From: Bacteroidales bacterium
GTDB taxonomy: Bacteria; Bacteroidota; Bacteroidia; Bacteroidales; UBA932
DNA length: 64,000 bases
Assembly: GCA_028724885.1 (NCBI GenBank)
Contig: JAQYTJ010000008.1
Location: 1-64,000, forward strand
Direction: 5' to 3'
In this document: positions 55,971 through 63,088 of the stretch, one piece after another
Layout of the letters: each line of letters opens with the position of its first letter
Position numbering within the stretch: the first letter of the stretch is position 1
The notes under the pieces: generated by a model
Told to the model about the DNA's origin: nothing
The model's database searches: none
What the model saw: only the letters and a program-made list of their open reading frames with translations
Translations under genes and position numbers: made by a program

Positions 55971-56007
55971 CAGCGCGATGAACAAAGAGAATTTGTTTGT
56001 CGCGCTG
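55971..56007. terminator. Strong hairpin at the left end of the mobile element
   Basis: CAGCGCGA (55971-55978) pairs with TCGCGCTG (56000-56007), and inside this AACAAA pairs with TTTGTT around a GAGAA loop. It may end the transcript of the acidic gene or belong to the attachment region. Confidence 0.55.
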
Positions 56008-56084
56008 GTGTTTTATAGTCTCAAATGGTGCGGTTTGTTTGTCTAAATTACGGTTTTTTCGCTCAAAATCGGAGTTTGTTTGTC
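55992..56084 (+). repeat. Three phased TTTGTTTGTC repeats before the integrase
   Basis: TTTGTTTGTC occurs at 55992-56001, 56034-56043 and 56075-56084, spaced 42 and 41 bp, that is four helical turns. The last two share more (TTTGTTTGTCTAAA). They look like arm-type binding sites for integrase or an accessory protein, or a regulator site. Confidence 0.65.
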
Positions 56085-56094
56085 TAAAATACAT

Positions 56095-56132
56095 TACCTT
56101 TGTTTCTCCTCGGGAATATTAAAAAAGGAGGA
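56095..56132 (+). promoter_or_regulatory. Integrase promoter -7 box and Shine-Dalgarno-like site
   Basis: TACCTTTG (56095-56102) fits the -7 box. AAGGAGG lies about ten bases before the ATG at 56141, a canonical ribosome-binding site that is rare in the rest of the window. Confidence 0.45.
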
Positions 56133-56140
56133 AAAAGCGT

Positions 56141-57499
56141 ATGGGAAGACCAAAAAGACTATATCCACTTGGCAGATACCGGCTCCGTGTCCCCAAAGAT
56201 GCGGAAGCGGACAAAGCTTACCCTGTCGTTTTGGAATATACCTGGAACAGGGAGATTATCCGCAAAACGACAAATGTCTTTGCAAAAATTGCTGACTGGA
56301 ATCAGAACGGCAATCAGGGACGAGGCGAATTGCGAGTCAGTTACGGAAGCGAGTATAAACGTCTTAATCAGCTTCTGCTGGCCCGTGTTGAACGAATTGA
56401 CAGTCTGCTTGCGGAGTATAATGAGAGGAATCCGAATCAGATTACAGTCGAAGTTGTGGCGGGCTTCCTTGCGGACAAGCCGCTTGCACGGCGAGACCAA
56501 GGGAAGGATTTTGTGGAATTTACTTTGGAGCGCCTTTCGTCCGATTACTCCCGAAACAGGATTGGCAGGAGCCGTTATGAAAACGGCAAGAGTTGCATGA
56601 ATATCTTCCAGACCTTTCTAAGGGCAACCAAACAAGGGTCCTATCGACCCGATGCAATCTATGTAGGCGATATGACTCCGGAACTGCTGGACAGCTACAT
56701 AGCTTGGCGTAGAGAAGTAAAGTTGAACAGTGATGCGACAATTAACCATGCCTTGACGCCGATATTGAAAGCTTGCGCCTATGCGAGCGAGATGGGCATG
56801 ATGGAACCTGCAGTCAATGCCAGGATTCAGGATATGCGTATCGTGTCAAAAGTTTCGCTTTCGGAAGAGGAAGTTGAGTTTGATGGCAAAAGTCTGTCCA
56901 AGGAGCAAATGTTATCTCTTCTTGAATATTACAAGACATGTCTTGAACCTCGCCGCAAGGAGTTTCTGGAAATGTTCTTATTTGCTTTCCATGCCTGCGG
57001 ACTCCGTGTAGTGGATGTGATGACCTTGCAATGGAAACATATCGATTTTTCCCGGAAAGAGTTGCGGAAAATCATGATTAAGACGAACAAACGTCACGTG
57101 ATTCCACTAACGAAACCTGCCTTGCATATACTGCAGCGGTGGCAGGAGAAACGTGCTGGATGCCGGTATGTATTCAACTTAGGAAAGGACGATCTGGATC
57201 TTGATGATGCAGAAGCTCTGTACAAAGCCCGTAACAATGCAACGAAATGTATCAATCAGTCGCTGGCGGTTGTCGGAGAACAGATAGGGCTTCCGTTTAC
57301 CCTCTCAATGCATGTGGCCCGGCATTCGTTTGCGGTCTTTGCACTGAACAAGGGACTTTCCATGTCGGTTGTCAGTCGTTTGCTCGGTCATGGAAGCACG
57401 GATGTCACCGAAAAGGTTTATGCCAAATTTCTGCCCGAAACGCTGTCGGCGGAAGTGGCACGTCTGAAAGAGGATTTTGCATCTCTCGAAATTGTCTGA
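56141..57499 (+). CDS. Tyrosine site-specific integrase
   Basis: A 452-residue tyrosine recombinase with an N-terminal arm-binding domain, a SAM-like core-binding domain (about 115-220) and a catalytic domain (about 260-450). All catalytic residues are present: R289 (CGLRVVD), H391-x-x-R394 (HVARHSF), H417 (LLGHGS) and Y427 (KVYAKF). It inserts and excises the element. The type is the one common in Bacteroidetes mobilizable elements. Confidence 0.93.
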   Translation: MGRPKRLYPLGRYRLRVPKDAEADKAYPVVLEYTWNREIIRKTTNVFAKIADWNQNGNQGRGELRVSYGSEYKRLNQLLLARVERIDSLLAEYNERNPNQITVEVVAGFLADKPLARRDQGKDFVEFTLERLSSDYSRNRIGRSRYENGKSCMNIFQTFLRATKQGSYRPDAIYVGDMTPELLDSYIAWRREVKLNSDATINHALTPILKACAYASEMGMMEPAVNARIQDMRIVSKVSLSEEEVEFDGKSLSKEQMLSLLEYYKTCLEPRRKEFLEMFLFAFHACGLRVVDVMTLQWKHIDFSRKELRKIMIKTNKRHVIPLTKPALHILQRWQEKRAGCRYVFNLGKDDLDLDDAEALYKARNNATKCINQSLAVVGEQIGLPFTLSMHVARHSFAVFALNKGLSMSVVSRLLGHGSTDVTEKVYAKFLPETLSAEVARLKEDFASLEIV

Positions 57500-57502
57500 T
57501 AA

Positions 57503-57534
57503 TTGCTAGTGCTCACAACATTTGCTAGTTTTGT
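57503..57534 (+). promoter_or_regulatory. Promoter of the membrane protein gene
   Basis: ATTG (57503-57506), 20 bp, TAGTTTTG (57527-57534). The start codon at 57555 lies 20 bp on, which supports that start over the longer frame. Confidence 0.5.
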
Positions 57535-57554
57535 ATAAGCAAATAATATCTGAA

Positions 57555-58217
57555 ATGAGTAGTCTTCAAATATCTGTTTTACTGATAAGTGCATTCATCA
57601 TAGTGATGGTTTTAGCAACGATCTTCAAACGCCAGCAAAGAACAGTCTTATGGTCATCTGCCATACTGATTTTTACAGGTACTCTGATTCTTATTGGTGT
57701 CGGGGTGATCAAACTAATAAAGAACAATCAACCCGATTTTGTTGCCCTAACAGGCATCATTGTCGCTCTTGGCGGTTCTGGAGTATTGGCATACGGGGCG
57801 GAAAAACTTCATGCCAAAATGAGGGAAAAGGATAGGCAGATACTTCAGAATGCATCTATTCAGCAAGAAGGACAGAATGGTGTCGTGCTGACAGGAAGGC
57901 TTGATACTCATATGGCGAGAAAAATCTTTGCTAAAGCCATTGAAGCAGGATATATGGAAGAGGTCGGTTCTCATTATGAGTGGATTTTGAACAAAGTTCT
58001 TCTCGCATATATGTGTGGACGTATCTATTGCGAAGATTATCCTGAAAAAACCAAGTATGATGATAAGGTATTCTGGATGCCTGGCAGAGTGGAACTATTC
58101 CCGGGGACAGAACTAGATAAGTTATTTAACATGAAGGATCTGACTCAATCAAGACATTCAAGAAAAAACAAAGCAGCACCTGTAGGATCCGAGAAAATTG
58201 ACAAGTTATTTGAGTAG
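57555..58217 (+). CDS. Membrane protein of unknown function in the mobile element
   Basis: A 220-residue protein. The start at 57555 (MSSLQISVLL) is chosen by promoter position. Three hydrophobic segments (about 5-22, 32-52, 58-77) are followed by a soluble region. The latter, around HMARKIFAKAIEAGYMEE, WILNKVLLAYMCGRIYCEDY and VFWMPGRVELFPGTELDKLF, resembles a domain found in many Bacteroidetes element proteins, with no known role. It sits between integrase and excisionase-like genes. It could be a membrane sensor or anchor, or an accessory function; I cannot assign one. Confidence 0.6.
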   Translation: MSSLQISVLLISAFIIVMVLATIFKRQQRTVLWSSAILIFTGTLILIGVGVIKLIKNNQPDFVALTGIIVALGGSGVLAYGAEKLHAKMREKDRQILQNASIQQEGQNGVVLTGRLDTHMARKIFAKAIEAGYMEEVGSHYEWILNKVLLAYMCGRIYCEDYPEKTKYDDKVFWMPGRVELFPGTELDKLFNMKDLTQSRHSRKNKAAPVGSEKIDKLFE

Positions 58218-58471
58218 CCAATGTGCTACTCTTTTTTTTATTTAATCCACAATGAGTTACAAACGAAATTATTTCCTGTTATATACAACTCTAACACGTC
58301 TCTAACACAATTCTAACTTACTATATAAATCATTCTAACACCCAATTCCCTAAGGAGTTTAAATCTTTGCATCGTGATTCTGGTGCGATGTGCACAATCG
58401 TACCATATCGTATAACCAGGCTGATGGTCTGAGTGTGCATCTAGACTGTTCGGCCATAATCTGAGAAAAAT
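58218..58471. other. Regulatory/origin-like region upstream of the HTH gene
   Basis: About 250 bp without a gene. It holds the phased TCTAAC repeats (58290-58341), then an imperfect inverted pair TGCATCG / CGATGTGCA (about 58368-58395), and two ATCGTA words 10 bp apart (58397-58402, 58407-58412). Confidence 0.6.
58290..58341 (+). repeat. Iteron-like TCTAACAC repeats with 11-bp phase
   Basis: TCTAACAC starts at 58290 and 58301, a shorter TCTAAC at 58312, and TCTAACAC again at 58334. All starts fit an exact 11-bp grid, with one grid position (58323) degenerate and AT-rich. This is the pattern of binding sites for a protein that lines up on one face of DNA, as in plasmid iterons or operators. 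Confidence 0.75.
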
Positions 58472-58801
58472 ATGGCAAAGAACACGAATGTAGAGAAGCT
58501 ATGCGACCGGGAATTGCTTGTAAAGATTCTCAGCATAGTGGAGAGACAAGAGAAACTGCCGCCTCCGGCTCATGAAGGCGGACACCGTCTATATGACAAC
58601 AAGTCTTTGATGGAGAAATTGAACATCAAAGAAAAGTATCTGAAAAAGTTGCGAGACAACGGCTATCTCGGCTACTCGCGTGAAGGTGATAAATACTGGT
58701 ACACGCAGGAAGACGTAGACCGCTTTCTGCGTCGTTTCCACTATGAAGCTTTCGCTATTGGTGATGAACTTCCCAAACAGGAAGGAGGTGGCTATGTTTG
58801 A
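58472..58801 (+). CDS. HTH (excisionase/MerR-like) DNA-binding protein
   Basis: A 109-residue protein. YDNKSLMEKLNIKEKYLKKLRDNGYLGYSREGDKYWYTQEDVDRFLRR is the winged-helix HTH_17 type of excisionase-like proteins common in Bacteroidetes elements. It may regulate excision or the downstream genes. Its end overlaps the DUF3987 start by 8 bp. Confidence 0.82.
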   Translation: MAKNTNVEKLCDRELLVKILSIVERQEKLPPPAHEGGHRLYDNKSLMEKLNIKEKYLKKLRDNGYLGYSREGDKYWYTQEDVDRFLRRFHYEAFAIGDELPKQEGGGYV

Positions 58802-60293
58802 CACCATTCATTTGACCAACATGCTTCGTTCGGAAGTGGAAGGCATTCCGGAAACAGGTCTTCCGTTGGATGCCTTCCCGGACAAGATACAGGAGATTAT
58901 CCTCAATCTTGCCAGATACGAAAATTTCAATGTGGAATATACTGCGTCTATTGTTCTTTCTGCTGTTGCTACTGCAATAGGCAACTCTTGTCATATCCGT
59001 ATAAAGGGCGAGTGGAAAACTTGCCCATCCCTTTATATGATGTTGGTCGGACGTCCAGGGCTCGGAAAGACTCATCCCCTCGGTTTTATCTATAAGCCGA
59101 TTAATGAGTATGATGACCGGCTGCATGAGAAATATAACAAGGAATATGACGAATATGAAAGAGCCATGTCAGCAGGCAAGCACGGAAGTGACGGGGAAGA
59201 ACAACTGTTCAAGAAACCGAATTTTGTAACGACGGTCATTTATGACTCCACCCCGGAGGCGATGATGAATATTCATCAGCATAATCAGCGTGGGATAACA
59301 TTGGTAGTCGATGAGATCCTGGCTTTGTTCAATTCCGTCAAAAGGTACAACAGCAAGAACAACCTCATTGAAGATCTGCTGACAGCTTATAGCGGACAGC
59401 CGTTAAAGATTATCCGCAAATCAGAATCACGTCCTGTTCTAATCAAGAATCCATGTATAAATGTCATCGGTTCAGTACAGACGAATATGCTGCAGGAAGT
59501 ATTCCGTGCAGAGTTCCTAGCCAACGGATTGCTTGACCGTTTTCTGTTTGTCTATCCAAAAAACAGGAAGATATCCGGATGGAGACGGGAAGAACGGAAT
59601 ACGGCCCGTCCTGATATCATGAATCAATGGAGGAAAATAATCAACAGAATCCTAAGCATCCCCTGTATCTTTGATGACAAGGGTACAACGGTCAATCCCC
59701 GTATCATTACAATGTCTGACGATGCGGAAGAATATTTTTATGAATGGTACAATGGAATTATCGATGCTGTAAATGCCATTGAGGATGATGCGGATGTTGA
59801 AAGCCGCAAGATGAAACTCAACGGCCATGTAGCGCGTCTTGCCCTGTTGTTTCAGGTAATGAAATGGGCTACTGATAGTGGAGATATGCAATATATTGAG
59901 CGGGATTCCGTAGAATCGGCAATCCGTATGATTGATTATTATGAGGAAACATACAGGAGGATTCAGGAAACCATTGTCATAAACAGTATCGGTGAAACTA
60001 AGGAAGCGTGGCTTTCTCTGTTGGAAGATCGGTTTACTTCCGGTGATGCTGTTATTGCCGGTAGAAAAGTTGATATGTCCCGACGTACCGTCTATTATGC
60101 GCTTGACCAATTATGCCGGCTTAAGCACCCTCTTATAGAAAAGCTTCAGCATGGAGCCTATCGTAAACTTATGACAGAAAATACTGATGCACCTTGCACT
60201 ATTGCACTTTCATCTTGCCAGGATACCGTGCAATCTTCTCAAAGTGCAAAAGTGCAGAGTGCAACCACACTAAAATCAGAGAATCATGAGTGA
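58794..60293 (+). CDS. DUF3987 helicase-like ATPase
   Basis: A 499-residue protein started at 58794 (MFDTIHLTNM), where AAGGAGGTG lies just upstream. Walker A is GRPGLGKT (86-93) and Walker B ITLVVDEILALF. The DUF3987 core is the family of primase/helicase-like proteins in Bacteroidetes mobile elements. A C-terminal winged-helix-like part (about 415-465) follows. It is likely to function with the primase-like protein next to it in replication of the excised element. Confidence 0.87.
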   Translation: MFDTIHLTNMLRSEVEGIPETGLPLDAFPDKIQEIILNLARYENFNVEYTASIVLSAVATAIGNSCHIRIKGEWKTCPSLYMMLVGRPGLGKTHPLGFIYKPINEYDDRLHEKYNKEYDEYERAMSAGKHGSDGEEQLFKKPNFVTTVIYDSTPEAMMNIHQHNQRGITLVVDEILALFNSVKRYNSKNNLIEDLLTAYSGQPLKIIRKSESRPVLIKNPCINVIGSVQTNMLQEVFRAEFLANGLLDRFLFVYPKNRKISGWRREERNTARPDIMNQWRKIINRILSIPCIFDDKGTTVNPRIITMSDDAEEYFYEWYNGIIDAVNAIEDDADVESRKMKLNGHVARLALLFQVMKWATDSGDMQYIERDSVESAIRMIDYYEETYRRIQETIVINSIGETKEAWLSLLEDRFTSGDAVIAGRKVDMSRRTVYYALDQLCRLKHPLIEKLQHGAYRKLMTENTDAPCTIALSSCQDTVQSSQSAKVQSATTLKSENHE

Positions 60294-61314
60294 ATACAGA
60301 TTCCATTTACAGAAATACCGCCCTGGAAGCAAGACTACTTGTCCGAACTGTGGGAAAAGCCGATGTTTTGTCAGGTATATTGATGAACAAGGCAGCATTA
60401 GCTTTTCCGCTAATGTTGGTAAGTGTGATCATGAAAACAGTTGTGGCTACCACTATACACCTAAGGAATACTTCAAGGATAATCCTGATGTATTGGAAAT
60501 GGATGAGGGAAGCGGCAAGTCACTTTTTTCTGCCCCTTATAAGACGGCAGATAAAATTTCGTCTTGTATTGCCCCTTCGTATATTCCTTCATCTTATGTG
60601 TTAAGGAGTCTGTCACATTATTCAATCAACCCCTTATATCATTATTTCTGTCATGTATTTGGCGAAAATGAGGCAAGCAGATTGTTTGAAATGTATCGCA
60701 TAGGGACATCTTCAAAATGGGGAGGTGCAACGGTTTTCTGGCAGACAGATATAAATGGACAGGTAAGAACCGGCATGGTAATGTGCTATAATGCCGAGAC
60801 AGGCCATCGGGTTAAAGAGCCTCAGGCTTTTGTCAGCTGGGCACATTCCGAGTTGAAGTTGCAGGATTTCCATTTGAAGCAATGTCTGTTTGGAGAACAT
60901 CTTCTGAAAAATTCATCGTCTCCGGTAATGCTGGTGGAAAGTGAAAAGACCGCTGTTGTAATGAGCCATTTTATCCCCGATTATATATGGCTGGCAACAG
61001 GAGGAAAGAACGGTTATTTCAATAGTGAAGCCATACAGGTTCTCAGAGGCAGAGAGATTACTCTCATCCCTGATCTAGGAGCAACCGAACAATGGAAAGA
61101 AAAGTCTGCTTTGTTGTCTGGAATATGCAAACGGGTTGTTGTGTCCAATGTTTTGGAATGTACATCCGATGAAGAGCAACGCAGCCAAGGATTGGACATT
61201 GCAGACTTCTTCCTGTATTCACCATCAAAGAGGCAGATACTCCATCAGATGATACAACGTAATCCAGCATTGCAGTTGCTCATTGATGAACTGGATCTGG
61301 AACTTATTGAATAG
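60286..61314 (+). CDS. DUF6371/Toprim primase-like protein
   Basis: A 342-residue protein. A zinc ribbon (TTCPNCGKSRC ... CDHENSCGYH) at residues 18-60 resembles primase zinc domains, and the second half holds a Toprim-like segment (VMLVESEKTAVVM and TLIPDLGA). It is likely a primase for the element, paired with the DUF3987 protein, whose gene it overlaps by 8 bp. Confidence 0.78.
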   Translation: MSEYRFHLQKYRPGSKTTCPNCGKSRCFVRYIDEQGSISFSANVGKCDHENSCGYHYTPKEYFKDNPDVLEMDEGSGKSLFSAPYKTADKISSCIAPSYIPSSYVLRSLSHYSINPLYHYFCHVFGENEASRLFEMYRIGTSSKWGGATVFWQTDINGQVRTGMVMCYNAETGHRVKEPQAFVSWAHSELKLQDFHLKQCLFGEHLLKNSSSPVMLVESEKTAVVMSHFIPDYIWLATGGKNGYFNSEAIQVLRGREITLIPDLGATEQWKEKSALLSGICKRVVVSNVLECTSDEEQRSQGLDIADFFLYSPSKRQILHQMIQRNPALQLLIDELDLELIE

Positions 61315-61342
61315 TAAAGGAACTTGTTCCGAGGATTTATAT

Positions 61343-61370
61343 AAAGTCCTTAACACAATAAGGACTTTTT
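61343..61370 (+). terminator. Rho-independent terminator after the primase-like gene
   Basis: AAAGTCCTTA (61343-61352) pairs exactly with TAAGGACTTT (61359-61368) around ACACAA, followed by more T. It separates the replication genes from the mobilization gene. Confidence 0.85.
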
Positions 61371-61464
61371 GCCTGGCGGCAATAAAATCCGGTCATTGTC
61401 CCGCAGAGTGGACTGGCACAAGAGCAAGCTCAAATATTAATCATTTATCAAAAGAATACCCTAT
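61371..61464 (+). other. Candidate origin of transfer (oriT)
   Basis: The 94 bp between terminator and relaxase gene hold two inverted repeats, GTCC/GGAC around CGCAGAGT (61398-61413) and GAGC-AA-GCTC (61422-61431). MobV-type oriT sites usually lie just upstream of the relaxase gene. No known nick sequence was recognised, so this is positional inference. Confidence 0.35.
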
Positions 61465-63024
61465 ATGAATACAGATATTAAACAGGCCATGCATGTCGAA
61501 GCCGGGAAGTCATTCGGCACAGCAGAGGCGGATGAAAACGAAAGGCATTGGAATGATGACAAGATTGACAGAAAGAATCAGGATCCGACCAATCACTATG
61601 ACAAGACCCGAATGAAACTGAATTTTGAGATTGGGCCCGATGGGAAAGTGCATCCGTTGGGATATCAGGAGAAATCGCTTGAAGCCCGTTTGCAGGAACG
61701 GTTGACTGAACTGGACTGGAAGCCTTTCAAACCGGACAGCAAAATTCAACTAAACTGTTGTGCGATATTTATCTTCGGAGGCAATCATGACCGTACGCTT
61801 GAGATGGCATTTGGAACCCAAACCGCAAATCTGGACAAGAGAGCAGACAACAGCCATCTCCAACGATGTCCGGAAATCGAACAATGGGCAAAAGATGTCT
61901 ATGACTGGTGCGCCAAACGGTACGGGCAGGAAAACATAATCGGCTTCCAGGTTCATCTTGATGAGAACAGCCCGCATATCCATGCCTTGATCGTTCCTGT
62001 CGGACAACGAGCCAAAAGCGGACGCGAATGCGTCATGTGGTCGGCTAAGTTTGGCAAGAGCCGTTATGAGCATGGCCATATTCTTCGGGAAATGCACACC
62101 TCTCTATATGAAGAGGTAGGGAGCAAGTACGGGCTGGAACGTGGTGACAGTATCGATGGCCGGAACGTCAGCCATCTTGGTAAACGCGATTATATCCGGA
62201 AACTGTCCAAAGATGCGAAACAGGCGGAGAAAGCAGTCAAGGGGTTGCAGACTATGACACGGAGATTGGAAGCACAGATATTCAGGTCTCAATCCCAACT
62301 TGAAGAAATTGAGAAGTCTCTGGCTTCCGGCAAAATCGCTCTTCAGGAATATGAAATTCAAAAGACCAGGATACAAAAACAGATTTCCGAATACCAGTCA
62401 AAGCTTGAAGACAAGGCATGTAAGCTTCAAGAAAAGGAGCAGGAACTGGAGCAGATGACAAAGAATATAGACCATCTCGGTAGAGTGGCGCAACCTTTCC
62501 GCAATCACAAAATAGATTTTGAGTCGCCACGAATCACTGGTAAACCTCCGATATTCGGTGTTGACAAACGGATTGAAGAACAGAACAGGTCTATCGCCAG
62601 CCGATTCGTGAAGATTGTCCGTCAGATTGAAGAACTGTATCGGAAAGATGCCGAACAGCAAATACAGGCGGTGCGGAATAATGCGTTGCTGGACTATCGG
62701 GAGCTTAAATGGCTGCAACAGGAGTATACACGACTGACGGATTTCAACGATAATCAGACAGAACAGATGCAGACGTTTCTTGACCAGCTGGCTGAGCCTT
62801 CTGTGCGGGTACGAATCTTCTCTATCGCTGATGCTTTGATTGGTGGACAGCCTGTCGCTGTTTCATCCGGCGGAGGTGGTGGCAACTCCGACTCCGACCT
62901 TCGCTGGGACGGAAGAAGGCTGGATGAGGAGGAAGAGGCGTATCGGAGAAGGTGTCTGATGTTTGCAATAAGAATGGTAGCAGGACATGGTGAAAAAAGA
63001 AACTACAGAAAGAGGAGAATATAG
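61465..63024 (+). CDS. mobV: MobV-family relaxase
   Basis: A 519-residue relaxase. The N-terminal domain contains HLDENSPHIH (164-173), the metal-binding histidine motif of the MobV/Mob_Pre family, preceded by HWNDDKIDRKNQDPTNHYDK. A long coiled coil (about 255-340) and a helical tail follow. It nicks oriT and pilots the DNA strand during mobilization. Confidence 0.9.
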   Translation: MNTDIKQAMHVEAGKSFGTAEADENERHWNDDKIDRKNQDPTNHYDKTRMKLNFEIGPDGKVHPLGYQEKSLEARLQERLTELDWKPFKPDSKIQLNCCAIFIFGGNHDRTLEMAFGTQTANLDKRADNSHLQRCPEIEQWAKDVYDWCAKRYGQENIIGFQVHLDENSPHIHALIVPVGQRAKSGRECVMWSAKFGKSRYEHGHILREMHTSLYEEVGSKYGLERGDSIDGRNVSHLGKRDYIRKLSKDAKQAEKAVKGLQTMTRRLEAQIFRSQSQLEEIEKSLASGKIALQEYEIQKTRIQKQISEYQSKLEDKACKLQEKEQELEQMTKNIDHLGRVAQPFRNHKIDFESPRITGKPPIFGVDKRIEEQNRSIASRFVKIVRQIEELYRKDAEQQIQAVRNNALLDYRELKWLQQEYTRLTDFNDNQTEQMQTFLDQLAEPSVRVRIFSIADALIGGQPVAVSSGGGGGNSDSDLRWDGRRLDEEEEAYRRRCLMFAIRMVAGHGEKRNYRKRRI

Positions 63025-63051
63025 AAAATATAAGTTTTATTGTTTCGTTTT

Positions 63052-63083
63052 ATTGGGTAAATGGACCGTTATAATTATTTTTG
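63052..63083 (+). promoter_or_regulatory. Promoter of the methyltransferase gene
   Basis: ATTG (63052-63055), 20 bp, TATTTTTG (63076-63083). The ATG follows 5 bases later, implying an almost leaderless message. Confidence 0.5.
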
Positions 63084-63088
63084 CATAT

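Noticed and set aside
55940..56140. tRNA gene as integration target of the mobile element
   Set aside because: No cloverleaf or tRNA 3' end is found near the integrase, so the insertion site remains unknown.
58290..58341. CRISPR array
   Set aside because: The repeats are only 6-8 bp with 11-bp spacing, too short for CRISPR, and no cas gene is nearby.
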